From positions 1 to 42,512 of the forward strand of contig CAMOJK010000013.1 in assembly GCA_946616835.1 (NCBI GenBank): 42,512 nt of DNA, written 5' to 3'. The position numbers and the translations under genes were made by a program. This document shows, in pieces, positions 25,166-33,190 of the stretch. How positions within the stretch are numbered: position 1 is the first letter of the stretch; the number at the start of each line of letters is the position of its first letter. A model generated the notes under the pieces. The model was not told the DNA's origin and did not search any database. It saw only the letters and a list, made by a program, of their open reading frames with translations. Source of the DNA: an uncultured Lachnospiraceae bacterium. GTDB taxonomy: Bacteria > Bacillota > Clostridia > Lachnospirales > Lachnospiraceae.

Positions 25166-26263
25166 TTATCTCTTAACTCTTGCTCCGGCTCCGCCCATAA
25201 TAGCTTCTACTTCTTCCTTGCTTGCCATGGAAGTATCTCCGGGTGTAGTCATTGCAAGTGCACCGTGTGCTGCACCGTAATTTACGGCCTTCTCTGCATC
25301 CTGGGTTGTCATCAGTCCGTAAACAAGTCCGGAAGCAAATGAGTCGCCGCCACCTACGCGGTCAAGTATCTCAAGTCCGTTGTACTCTTTTGACATATAG
25401 ATCTCACCGTCTGCCCAGCAGATAGCCTTCCAGTCGTTGACGGTAGCTGTCTTTACGGTACGAAGTGTGGTAGCAACAGCCTTGAAATTAGGATATGTCT
25501 TTGCAGCCTCACCGATCATCTTCTTGTATCCGTCAAGGTTAAGCTCTTTTAAGTTTGCATCATTTCCCTCTATCTGGAAACCAAGGCATGCAGTAAAGTC
25601 TTCCTCATTGCCTATCATTACATCAACATACTTTGCAACTTCTTTATTTACTTCCTGAGCCTTCTCAAGTCCGCCGATAGCGCTCCACATGGAGGGACGA
25701 TAATTTAAGTCATAGGAAACAATGGTGCCGTATTTCTTTGCAGCCTTGCATGCAGCGATAACAGTCTCACATGCCTGCTCTGAAAGTGCAGCATAAATAC
25801 CACCTGTATGGAGCCAACGTACTCCAAGCTCTCCGAATATATAGTCAAAATCAAAATCTGAAGGTGTTGCCTGTGAGATTGCAGTATTAGCACGATCAGA
25901 GCAGCCTACTGCACCGCGGATTCCGTAGCCTCTCTCGGTAAAATTCAGTCCGTTTCTGCAGATACGGCCGATACCGTCTGTCTTCTTCCAATAAATAAGT
26001 GAAGTGTCAACGCCGCCCTGCTCGATCAGATCTTTCATCAGTCTGCCGACCTCATTATCAGCAAAAGAAGTGATGACTGCTGTATTCAGGCCAAAGCATT
26101 TGTGAAGTCCGCGGATGACATTGTATTCTCCGCCGCCTTCCCATGCCTTAAACTCTCTTGCCGTGCGGATCCTTCCCTCGCCCGGATCAAGACGCAGCAT
26201 TATCTCTCCAAGAGATACCGCATCATATTTACACTCTTTGCTGTCACGCAACTTCAGATCCAT
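25166..26263 (-). CDS. kdgK: 2-keto-3-deoxygluconate kinase (copy 2, operonic)
   Basis: 365 residues, PfkB family. N-terminal VSLGEIMLRLDPGEGRIRTAREFKAWEGGGEYNV is the KdgK-type start. The catalytic segment LDRVGGGDSFASGLVYGL carries the base Asp near residue 307. It phosphorylates KDG to KDPG for the aldolase encoded next. AAAGGGG precedes the ATG at 26263. First gene of the kdgK2-kdgA-kduD-GH43 operon behind an operator-controlled promoter. It differs widely from the copy at 106-1158 (insertions around the middle), so the two are old paralogues rather than a recent duplication. Confidence 0.9.
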   Translation of the reverse strand: MDLKLRDSKECKYDAVSLGEIMLRLDPGEGRIRTAREFKAWEGGGEYNVIRGLHKCFGLNTAVITSFADNEVGRLMKDLIEQGGVDTSLIYWKKTDGIGRICRNGLNFTERGYGIRGAVGCSDRANTAISQATPSDFDFDYIFGELGVRWLHTGGIYAALSEQACETVIAACKAAKKYGTIVSYDLNYRPSMWSAIGGLEKAQEVNKEVAKYVDVMIGNEEDFTACLGFQIEGNDANLKELNLDGYKKMIGEAAKTYPNFKAVATTLRTVKTATVNDWKAICWADGEIYMSKEYNGLEILDRVGGGDSFASGLVYGLMTTQDAEKAVNYGAAHGALAMTTPGDTSMASKEEVEAIMGGAGARVKR

Positions 26264-26373
26264 TTTGTTACCCCTTTCTTATCTTTCTTTATGGGCGGAA
26301 ACCCGCCCGGATCTCCGCAGTCTAACATTATGTTCTTACACGACGCATTTACAAAAAAGCCTTATTTTAAGCC

Positions 26374-26422
26374 AATGTAAACGCTTACATTTTCATTATA
26401 GCCCTTTTCTTTCTCTTGTCAA
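26374..26422 (-). promoter_or_regulatory. kdgK2 operon promoter with operator
   Basis: Minus strand: TTGACA (26417-26422), 16 bases, perfect TATAAT (26395-26400). Five bases further is the operator AATGTAAGCGTTTACATT (TGTAAACGCTTACA on the plus strand, 26376-26389), identical to the site at kdgK1. The start codon is 110 bases downstream. Confidence 0.85.
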
Positions 26423-26429
26423 GAATATT

Positions 26430-27896
26430 TTATTGCCCTTCAGTCCTTTCTCCGTTCGCCGGCGGCTCAAATCCGTCAGGTCGGTTTCCGTTTGCAGGCG
26501 GTTCAAACCCTTCCGGCACCTCTCCGTCTGCAGACGGCCCCATACCTTCCGGCATCTCACCATTCGAAGGCAGCTCCATACCTTCCGGCATCTCATCATT
26601 CGTCGCAGGCTCCCTGCCCCCAGGCATTTCTCCGTCTGCAGGCAGCTTTGTTCCTTCCGTTTTCGTACCTTCCGGTCTTGTGCCATCATTTGGGAATCTG
26701 TTACCGTGTCCGCCTTCCATACCCGGTCCACCCATAAACTGGTTTGTAATGGTATCAGTCTCTTCACCATTCACGATTATAGTTCCACCGTTATATTCCG
26801 CACTACCGTTATAATCAAATGCAGACTGTCCCGTAATGCTTATCGTCCCGCCATTAATGATTATGTCTCCGTTTGAATCCACACCGTCCGTATCACCTGC
26901 CCCCATAGCTATGGTAACATTTCCGTCGTTAAGCTCGAAAAGAGGTTCGTATGCTGATGATTTACTTGCAGCATTAATGCCGTCATCCGTTGCGCTTATA
27001 TTTATTTCGCCTCCGTTTATCTGAATTGCCGTTCCTTCTATAGCCTCAGCAGCAGTCAGATCAAAAGTACCATCATCTATCTTTACGATAGTAGTTGCAT
27101 GCAGAGCATCGTCCGATGCATTTATACTGATCCTGCCGCCACTGATATAAATATATCCCGCAGTATCATCATCGCTGTCTTCGGCATGCAATCCGTCATT
27201 GCATTTACTGATGTCAATTACTCCGTCTGCGATCTCGATTGCATTATGTGCTTCTATTGCACTTCCTTCGCACGATATCTCCAGACTCCCACCAGTGATC
27301 CTTACTCCATCCTTACCGGCAATTCCATTATCTGAAGATGTGACCGTAAGGCTGCCCGTACCGTTCAGTACCAGATCATCTTTTGAAAAGATCACCGCGT
27401 CAGTATTGGTTTCCCCGTCTGTGGCAAAGCTCCCGCTTACTGTCAGAACATTATCATCGGAAACAGTCGTAAGAAATACCTTGTCTGAACTCTTCACATA
27501 AATACAGGGCTCATCCTGATTACTGATCTCAAGGCCATCTAACACAAGCTGAACTTTTGCACTGCTGTCAGCCTCTACATATACCGTCGCATCCTCCGCC
27601 GAACCACTCAACACATATACCCCTTCTTCGGTAATTGTTACATCACTTCCATCCTTAACACTAATATATGAAGCGTCCGTCAGATCAGCAGACTGCTCGT
27701 TATCCCTGTCGGTAAATATGTCGTCACTGTCTATCTCTTTAAAAATCTCAGATCCGATATCACTGTTTTCCCCTTCCAAAGAAGTTAAAACATAGTCCTC
27801 GCTTTCTGACAGTACTACATCTCCGCTATCTTTCTTCCCACATGCTGCCATTAAAAACGCTGTTCCTATGATGGCCATAATGACTTTTTTCTTCAT
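26430..27896 (-). CDS. DUF4353 / Cthe_2159-type polysaccharide-binding beta-helix lipoprotein
   Basis: 488 residues from the ATG at 27896 (GGAGG upstream). A lipoprotein signal ends in LMAAC (Cys19). After an acidic linker, residues of about 75-380 form repeated beta-helix rungs with SDDGI, NDGLHAEDSDDD, SDDALHA and TDDGINA turns that look calcium-binding. This matches DUF4353, whose member Cthe_2159 of Clostridium thermocellum is described as binding cellulose and polygalacturonic acid. The last 80 or so residues are Pro/Glu/Gly-rich imperfect repeats ending PANGERTEGQ. Third gene of the VTC-DUF4956-DUF4353 set. It probably sits on the outer membrane face and binds an acidic polysaccharide; no catalytic role is evident. 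Confidence 0.85.
   Translation of the reverse strand: MKKKVIMAIIGTAFLMAACGKKDSGDVVLSESEDYVLTSLEGENSDIGSEIFKEIDSDDIFTDRDNEQSADLTDASYISVKDGSDVTITEEGVYVLSGSAEDATVYVEADSSAKVQLVLDGLEISNQDEPCIYVKSSDKVFLTTVSDDNVLTVSGSFATDGETNTDAVIFSKDDLVLNGTGSLTVTSSDNGIAGKDGVRITGGSLEISCEGSAIEAHNAIEIADGVIDISKCNDGLHAEDSDDDTAGYIYISGGRISINASDDALHATTIVKIDDGTFDLTAAEAIEGTAIQINGGEINISATDDGINAASKSSAYEPLFELNDGNVTIAMGAGDTDGVDSNGDIIINGGTISITGQSAFDYNGSAEYNGGTIIVNGEETDTITNQFMGGPGMEGGHGNRFPNDGTRPEGTKTEGTKLPADGEMPGGREPATNDEMPEGMELPSNGEMPEGMGPSADGEVPEGFEPPANGNRPDGFEPPANGERTEGQ
26437..26660 (-). repeat. Tandem repeats coding the Pro/Glu/Gly-rich tail
   Basis: Six to seven imperfect units of roughly 39-42 bases, each coding a variant of 'P-NGEMPEG-E' (for example PSNGEMPEGMGP, SADGEVPEGFEP, PANGNRPDGFEP). 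Units differ by substitutions and by small in-frame length changes, consistent with slippage-driven expansion. Confidence 0.75.
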
Positions 27897-27959
27897 ATCC
27901 CTTTCCTCCTGTCTTATCACTTATTCACTAAAACTTCCCGCTCGTTATATACCACTAAC

Positions 27960-28020
27960 TTCCTCACACCGGCAGCACACCTGACGGTGGTGCCGTTCGC
28001 CGGATAATTATATCCGGCAT
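27960..28020. repeat. Hairpin-rich spacer between DUF4956 and DUF4353 genes
   Basis: Contains CACC-TGAC-GGTG and the palindrome CCGGATAATTATATCCGG within a GC-rich block, in a 200-base gap between two same-strand genes. No gene is seen. Its composition resembles the other structured spacers at 25015-25100 and 29832-29976. Confidence 0.5.
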
Positions 28021-28096
28021 ATTCTTCACTGAAGGACTTTGGCAAATTTCTCTTTCGGAAACACAAGCGTATAAAGAGCTTATCTGTTCCATATGC

Positions 28097-28777
28097 TCAT
28101 AATGCCTCCTGTGTTTCTACTGCTCTACCCAGGCTTATATCAAGATTTCCGTTCAATGTGCGCATTTCATCAAGAAACTCCCTGGTAGATATGCGCTCCT
28201 TTGGAATAACACTCAGAGTCAGCTTATACATGCTGCCCATATTTGCGGTACGTACTTCATCATAGGTATATTCCCTGAGATATTTATTAAAGACTTCTTC
28301 AAATCTTCCTTCATAATCGAGATTCTCCGGGATCATGATCCGAAGCCTCCGTATTCCCTTATCCTCTGCGCCAAAACGAAGCAGATTCATCAATACACCA
28401 AGCCCGGAAACCACTAGCGTAAACATCACTGCAATGCCGATATATCCCATACCTGCTGCCAGACCTACCGCCATGGCTAAAAATATACCTGCTATCTCCT
28501 GGCCCCGCCCCGGAACAGAACGGAAACGCACCAGACTGAATGCTCCGGCAACAGCAACTCCTGCGCCTATATTTCCATTTACCATTATGATCACCAGCTC
28601 TACGATTGCCGGCAGAAGCACAAGTGTAACTATAAAACTCTTTGAATAATGATTTCTGAACATATAGGCTGCGGCAATGATCAGTCCGCATACAAACGCC
28701 GTCAATGTCACTATTACAAATTCACTTGCCGTGAATGTCCCCGTTGTAAGAATTGTTGTAAAAAAACTGTCTAACAT
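28097..28777 (-). CDS. DUF4956 integral membrane protein
   Basis: 226 residues. Four hydrophobic segments lie in the first 135 residues (about 17-40, 47-68, 72-92, 97-130). A soluble C-terminal domain of about 90 residues follows (RIMIPENLDYEGRFEEVFNKYLREYTYDEVRTANMGSMYKLTLSVI). The conserved loop SLVRFRSVPGRGQEI is characteristic of DUF4956. No function is established to my knowledge. Genes of this family commonly neighbour VTC-domain proteins and surface beta-helix or CotH proteins, as here, which suggests a membrane partner for the polymerase-like protein. An AAAGGAGA site precedes the start. Confidence 0.88.
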   Translation of the reverse strand: MLDSFFTTILTTGTFTASEFVIVTLTAFVCGLIIAAAYMFRNHYSKSFIVTLVLLPAIVELVIIMVNGNIGAGVAVAGAFSLVRFRSVPGRGQEIAGIFLAMAVGLAAGMGYIGIAVMFTLVVSGLGVLMNLLRFGAEDKGIRRLRIMIPENLDYEGRFEEVFNKYLREYTYDEVRTANMGSMYKLTLSVIPKERISTREFLDEMRTLNGNLDISLGRAVETQEAL

Positions 28778-28837
28778 ATTCTGTTTCTCCTTTCCAATTT
28801 TCCGTTATACCCTTTATGTAATAATTAATCCCGCGTT

Positions 28838-28860
28838 TTGTTATATCTTTTATATAACAA
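28838..28860 (-). repeat. AT-rich hairpin between VTC and DUF4956 genes
   Basis: TTGTTATAT-CTTTT-ATATAACAA, nine-base arms, with further TTATAT words on both sides (28804-28880). It may modulate expression between the two genes. Confidence 0.5.
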
Positions 28861-28889
28861 TCAACCCTTCGATTCGTTATATCAAACCT

Positions 28890-29672
28890 TTAACAGCATA
28901 TTGCTTCCGGCAGTCCTGAATACTTTCTTTTTACGGAAACCCTGCTTGCTGCAGGAAGTACGGTCAGACGTTTTCTCATCATTGTCTTGTATCCGGCTCC
29001 GTATTTTGAAAATGATGTCGGGAAAATCCCAAGCTCACTGAGCTTCCCGGACAGCTCTATCGGAAATGCACCTGCTATCTTGATCTCCATAAGGCGCTGT
29101 CCTTTTTTTAGGAGCTGATGTCCTTTTTTTATCTGTCTTAAGTCCCTGCAGTCTGAGTTCCACTCTATATTGCTGTCAAAGGTTACCCGGAAATCCGGAT
29201 CGTAAATCCCTGCCATTGCGATCCTGTCATAGCATATGCTCATTGCAGGTATCAGATTTCCGTAAAGCTTTATAAACTCTTCTATCTCTTTTGATATCTG
29301 TGATGTTCCTATGCTTCCTTCATCTCCTGAAAGATATCCGTACATATCCTTATACTTTCCGGAAATCCTTCTTTTGTAAACGATGCCGTCATACTTTTTC
29401 TTTATCTCGATAAATGCATTGGTATCGTCATTTGTGTTCCCGTATGTACGCAGCCTGAGTTTCTCCTTGTATAAAGGTTTTTCGATGGAAGTCCGTATCA
29501 GCCTGTAGTCCTCAGTATCGTAGTAGATATTATTTATCCGGGATAAACCATATGTGTCTATCTTTGCCATCCCTTCGAGATAAGCCATAAGCTGCTCGTA
29601 CTGTCCTTCATCCAGCAGATACTTGACTTCTTTTCTTTTAAACACTTCCCTGTAGTTGCTCATAAATTTCAC
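28890..29672 (-). CDS. VTC-domain polyphosphate polymerase-like protein
   Basis: 260 residues, a single VTC/CYTH-like tunnel domain. The basic and acidic residues expected in the tunnel are in place: KRKEVKYLL, NNIYYDTEDYRLIR, EKLRLRTYG, AFIEIKKKYDGIVYKRR, CYDRIAM, RVTFDSNIEW, LMEIKIAGAFP and FSKYGAGYKTM. Eukaryotic VTC4 makes polyphosphate from ATP; bacterial homologues are poorly characterised. No membrane segment is present, so it could act at the inner membrane face with the DUF4956 protein encoded next. The start has AAAGGA six bases upstream. The function in this organism is unknown. Confidence 0.88.
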   Translation of the reverse strand: MKFMSNYREVFKRKEVKYLLDEGQYEQLMAYLEGMAKIDTYGLSRINNIYYDTEDYRLIRTSIEKPLYKEKLRLRTYGNTNDDTNAFIEIKKKYDGIVYKRRISGKYKDMYGYLSGDEGSIGTSQISKEIEEFIKLYGNLIPAMSICYDRIAMAGIYDPDFRVTFDSNIEWNSDCRDLRQIKKGHQLLKKGQRLMEIKIAGAFPIELSGKLSELGIFPTSFSKYGAGYKTMMRKRLTVLPAASRVSVKRKYSGLPEAICC

Positions 29673-29725
29673 ATCCTTTCCGTTTTGTTAAGGCTATGGT
29701 ATATTTGAAACCTTAAACGAGCATT

Positions 29726-29759
29726 AAAAAAACACCGTAATTTTAAAATTACAGTGTTT
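29726..29759 (-). terminator. Terminator/attenuator in front of the VTC gene
   Basis: On the minus strand AAACACTGTAATTTT pairs with AAAATTACGGTGTTT, followed by a run of T (plus-strand A run 29726-29732). It lies 54 bases upstream of the VTC start, leaving little room for a separate promoter. It may end the DGC-RR-HK transcript or act as a conditional terminator in a VTC leader. Confidence 0.8.
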
Positions 29760-29831
29760 ACTGTTTACCACCCTCGCAGCGCAGTTTCGGTTTATAACTA
29801 AAGCTGCCTATGTGGGGAAATGAGTGGTATG

Positions 29832-29976
29832 TATAGTAAACGACAAAACTCTTTTCGTTTTGTCGTTTACTGCGCCGGATTTTGGCCGCTGAAAGCGGCG
29901 TATTTCCTTACAAAATCCGTGCGCATCCTCGCGGAGCGTTATAGTAAGCGCAATTATTTATTGCGCTTACTATAAC
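29832..29976. repeat. Triple-hairpin element, MITE-like
   Basis: About 145 bases made of three perfect or near-perfect hairpins. The first has 15-base arms at 29835-29849 and 29857-29871. The second has CGGATTTTG (29876-29884) with CAAAATCCG (29911-29919), enclosing GCCGCT-GAA-AGCGGC. The third has 17-base arms at 29938-29954 and 29960-29976. The ends are inverted: TATAGTAAACG (29832-29842) and CGCTTACTATA (29964-29974), 10 of 11 matching, with TA at the borders. No coding potential. Confidence 0.7.
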
Positions 29977-29982
29977 AAATTT

Positions 29983-31287
29983 TTATCTAAGCTCTATATC
30001 AAATATCGTATCGCCATTCTCCGAGTATGCCCGGATATCTCCGTTATGATTACGGGCAATACGCCTTGCAATGGCCAAACCTAAGCCGTAATGATTCTCG
30101 TCTCTGCTCCTAGCTTTATCGCCGCGGTAGAATCTTTCGAATATCTTCTCCCTGTCTTCATCAGGTATCGGGGTCCCGGTATTTATCACCTGTATGGATA
30201 CAGCGTTTTTCCTGTTATTTCGTCCGGCCTTTACACGAACCTGCGTATCTTTGAAGCTGTGACGCACGGCATTGTCAAGGATTGTTGTCACCATCTGTTC
30301 TATTTCTTCTTTATTACATTTATAGACCAAATTCTCTTCTATATCCGTGCAGATCATCACTCCCTGTTCGAAGGCAACTCCGTCAAAAGCCATGCAGTTT
30401 TTTTCCAGTATCCGGGACAGATCTTCCTCCTTGTGAAGTGATACTGCTTCTGCATCCTCCAGCCTGGACAGATTAAGCAGTCCCGCTATCAGCCGGTTCA
30501 TTCTATCGGATTCGTATCTGATATTTTCAAGATATTTTTCATCATCCGCCTTTGCCTGCATCTCATCGGCAGAGGCCATTATCACAGCAAGAGGTGTCTT
30601 AAGCTCATGAGACGCATCTGCAATGAATTCCTTTTGTCTGGCAAAAGCCTCTTCCGCAGGTTTTGTGATCCACCTTGTGATCCGTACAGATGCAAGGATT
30701 ATGATCAGTTCAAAAATAATAAACAGGATAGCACTTTCAAAGAAAAGCTCCCAAAGCTTCTTCGTTATATCGTTATTATTCAGGATCACTATGGAGTCCA
30801 TGTAGTGATACTGATACGAATATCCACCGAAATATAGATTTCCGACAGACAGTGAATTATTCTTTTCTTTTGCAATTATTCTATCGGCAGCTTTATTTAC
30901 ATCAAAATCCTCTGATGTTTCTCCCAGGCTGTAAATTCCTGCAATTGCTCCATCCTGTATATCCACCGTATAGAGTTCATGATCCAGTATCATCATATTT
31001 TCCATCCGGCGTGGTTCTGTCCCATAAATTTCCTGCTCCGGCACTCCCTCCATTGCAGGCTTCTCCGGTATCCCCGCAGGATCAGGATTGTTTCCAAAGG
31101 AATCCGGCACGGATTCCTTTCCCGGCTCTACAGGTCCCATACGGCTGTCAAGAATATTCAGGCTCCTGCGTATATCTTCCTTTTCGCTATTATAGGAATG
31201 TACATTAAGAAATACCAGTACGACAAGCAGTATCATACTCAGTATTGCGATAAGAGTCAGATTTGTCTTTCTTTTTAATTCCTTCAT
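29983..31287 (-). CDS. Sensor histidine kinase
   Basis: 434 residues. A membrane segment at about 9-28 and a second at about 182-204 bracket an extracytoplasmic sensor of about 150 residues. A HisKA helix with the phospho-acceptor His in FIADASHELKTPLAVI follows, then a HATPase_c domain with ILDNAVRHS (N box), GTPIPDEDREKIFERFYRGDKARS and HYGLGLAIARRIA (G boxes). It pairs with the response regulator encoded six bases upstream. The sensor has a Pro/Glu-rich segment and no recognisable domain. Its proximity to the VTC set suggests control of envelope functions. Confidence 0.93.
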   Translation of the reverse strand: MKELKRKTNLTLIAILSMILLVVLVFLNVHSYNSEKEDIRRSLNILDSRMGPVEPGKESVPDSFGNNPDPAGIPEKPAMEGVPEQEIYGTEPRRMENMMILDHELYTVDIQDGAIAGIYSLGETSEDFDVNKAADRIIAKEKNNSLSVGNLYFGGYSYQYHYMDSIVILNNNDITKKLWELFFESAILFIIFELIIILASVRITRWITKPAEEAFARQKEFIADASHELKTPLAVIMASADEMQAKADDEKYLENIRYESDRMNRLIAGLLNLSRLEDAEAVSLHKEEDLSRILEKNCMAFDGVAFEQGVMICTDIEENLVYKCNKEEIEQMVTTILDNAVRHSFKDTQVRVKAGRNNRKNAVSIQVINTGTPIPDEDREKIFERFYRGDKARSRDENHYGLGLAIARRIARNHNGDIRAYSENGDTIFDIELR

Positions 31288-31293
31288 ATACCG

Positions 31294-31971
31294 CTATTCT
31301 TCATACTCCAGCCGGTATCCCATGTTGCGGATCGTTTTTATCGAAACCTTCGAGCCTATGATCTTTAGTTTCTTCCGTAAAAATGACATATATGCTTCCA
31401 GATTATTTGATAATGCTTCAGACTCCATTCCCCACACGCGGTCATAGATCATATCTCTTGAAAGTATCCTGTCCGCATTTGTCATCAGGTATTCTATCAG
31501 CTGAAATTCTTTATTATTAATTCCTACATCTTCCCGGTTTGTGATACACCGCAGTTTTGAAAGCTTGTAGTCCAGCACTATATCTCCGAATTCCAGATTC
31601 TGATCCATGGCTTTTCCGATATTAAGCTGTGCATTTACCCTTGCCGCCAGTTCCTCAACATGGAACGGCTTCGGAACATAGTCATTTGCTCCGTTTTCAA
31701 AACCTGACAGTCTGTCATCCAGCTCAGCCTTTGCAGTCAGCATTATCACCTTTACGGCCCTGTCTTTTTTTCTTATTTCCTTGAGAATGTCTATCCCATT
31801 TATTTTTGGAAGCATTATATCCAGTATGATGAGATCATAAATCCCCGTAAGGGCATTGTCCAGACCACTCTCTCCGTCGTTAGATATATCTATGATATAG
31901 CGGTCTTTTTTTAGTCTCTCCGCCACTATATTTGCTAATGAAATTTCATCCTCAACTATCAGGATCCTCAT
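31294..31971 (-). CDS. OmpR/PhoB family response regulator
   Basis: 225 residues. The receiver domain (1-115) has the acidic pair in LIVEDE, the phospho-acceptor Asp51 in LIILDIMLPKING, Thr in IMLTAKAEL and Lys in YVPKPF. The C-terminal winged helix (130-225) has NNKEFQLIEYLMTNADRILSRDMIYDRVWG and IKTIRNMGYRLE. GGAGG lies upstream. It lies between the diguanylate cyclase gene (33-base gap) and the kinase gene (six-base gap), all three on one strand and probably cotranscribed. Confidence 0.95.
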   Translation of the reverse strand: MRILIVEDEISLANIVAERLKKDRYIIDISNDGESGLDNALTGIYDLIILDIMLPKINGIDILKEIRKKDRAVKVIMLTAKAELDDRLSGFENGANDYVPKPFHVEELAARVNAQLNIGKAMDQNLEFGDIVLDYKLSKLRCITNREDVGINNKEFQLIEYLMTNADRILSRDMIYDRVWGMESEALSNNLEAYMSFLRKKLKIIGSKVSIKTIRNMGYRLEYEE

Positions 31972-32004
31972 TCAGCCGCCTTTCCTCCGGGACATAATTC
32001 CCGG

Positions 32005-33060
32005 TCATCTCGACTTCCTGTTTTTGACCTTATAATACTCGTCCTTGTCTTTATACATTTTTGACTCTGCTTCAACTATCAGTTTGTTTATATTCAGGTT
32101 CTTTCCTTTATGATATTCGTATCCGACAGCTGCATGATATCCGCGCTTTGTTATCAGATCATTAAGTGTCTGCAGCTTTGACTTTATCTCGTCTTCGGAA
32201 GTATCCATAACAAATACCACGTATTCATCCCCGCCTACACGGTATGCATCCCTGACTCCGAACTGCTTCTGAACCATATCCGCTATATAGCACAGCATCT
32301 CATCCCCCGCCTTATGTCCCTTTGTATTATTAAGCTCATGAAGTCCGTTGACATCAATATAGATACAGCAGATATTCTCCTGATACAAAGTATCATAAAC
32401 CGGGAGCTTCATCTCGTAACAGTTTCTGTTATTCAGGCCCGTCAGCTGGTCTGTCTCACTCATTATATGAAGCTTGTTGTCAAGAACATAGCCTCGTATC
32501 TTTGCCCTGTTTACCACTGTTTCCGATACAAGGGAAAGCATTCCGAAAATGAGGGCATCGGTAACATCCACCGAAAGTACTGCACCGGTCTTGTTCTTGT
32601 ATGCCATGATCAAAAACAGGATAATATAAAATATAAGGCTGATCGCTATGTTTACAGGCCGGTCCACGAATATAAGAGGAACAAATATGAGCAGTACCAT
32701 AAAAGTCACAGTCTGCTCCTCAGGTCTGGTCAACGTTGCTATCGCGATACCATATAAGAGGAATACCGAAATAGCCGCATATACCGATATATATGATAAC
32801 CACGGAACTTTACGCGAGTGTAACGAAAGTATTATCTGTATCAGAGAAAGTATCAGTCCGGCTATATATACAGGTCTTGATCCCGAAAATCCTTCCTGTG
32901 TATGCGAAAGCATCAGCATTATCCCTATAAGTATAGATGCAACAGATGCAAAAACCAAAGACATGATACTGTTATTTTCCTGTATCCTGCCTTTTACCGC
33001 ATTATAGCTCTCCCTGTCCGTTCCGCCATAAAGCGCGATATTTTTTATCCTTTCAAACAT
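32005..33060 (-). CDS. Membrane-bound diguanylate cyclase (GGDEF)
   Basis: 351 residues. Six hydrophobic segments occupy residues of about 30-185. A GGDEF domain follows, starting SETDQLTGLNNRNCYEM, with metal-binding Asp in CIYIDVNGLHELNNTKGHKAGDEML and the active site RVGGDEYVVF. The final Phe of GGDEF is Tyr here, a tolerated change. I do not see the RxxD inhibitory site at its usual place, so product feedback may be absent. It would make cyclic di-GMP at the membrane. Upstream of and on the same strand as the two-component pair. Divergent from the GltD-like gene across a 207-base region. Confidence 0.92.
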   Translation of the reverse strand: MFERIKNIALYGGTDRESYNAVKGRIQENNSIMSLVFASVASILIGIMLMLSHTQEGFSGSRPVYIAGLILSLIQIILSLHSRKVPWLSYISVYAAISVFLLYGIAIATLTRPEEQTVTFMVLLIFVPLIFVDRPVNIAISLIFYIILFLIMAYKNKTGAVLSVDVTDALIFGMLSLVSETVVNRAKIRGYVLDNKLHIMSETDQLTGLNNRNCYEMKLPVYDTLYQENICCIYIDVNGLHELNNTKGHKAGDEMLCYIADMVQKQFGVRDAYRVGGDEYVVFVMDTSEDEIKSKLQTLNDLITKRGYHAAVGYEYHKGKNLNINKLIVEAESKMYKDKDEYYKVKNRKSR

Positions 33061-33190
33061 TCCCGGTCACTCCCTATAATCTTACCGTATAGTTAACAAC
33101 ACAAGCTTTTGTCTGTTATCGTCTGGGATAATCAATAATACTAAAATATAGCACATACAATTATTTCTTTCAAACAACAAAGTCTCCCTA

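Noticed and set aside
26437-26660. CRISPR-like regular repeats
   Set aside because: The units are degenerate coding repeats in frame with a lipoprotein tail, without constant repeats and unique spacers.
26115-26876. Long plus-strand frame (253 codons) opposite kdgK2 and the lipoprotein tail
   Set aside because: Its Arg/Ser-rich repeats are the antisense reading of the lipoprotein's tandem repeats; it crosses the kdgK2 promoter.
29941-29976. TAGTAAGCGC/GCGCTTACTA dyad as a seventh LacI-type operator
   Set aside because: The halves are separated by nine extra bases (CAATTATTTATTG region) and form a perfect RNA hairpin; spacing is wrong for the operator.
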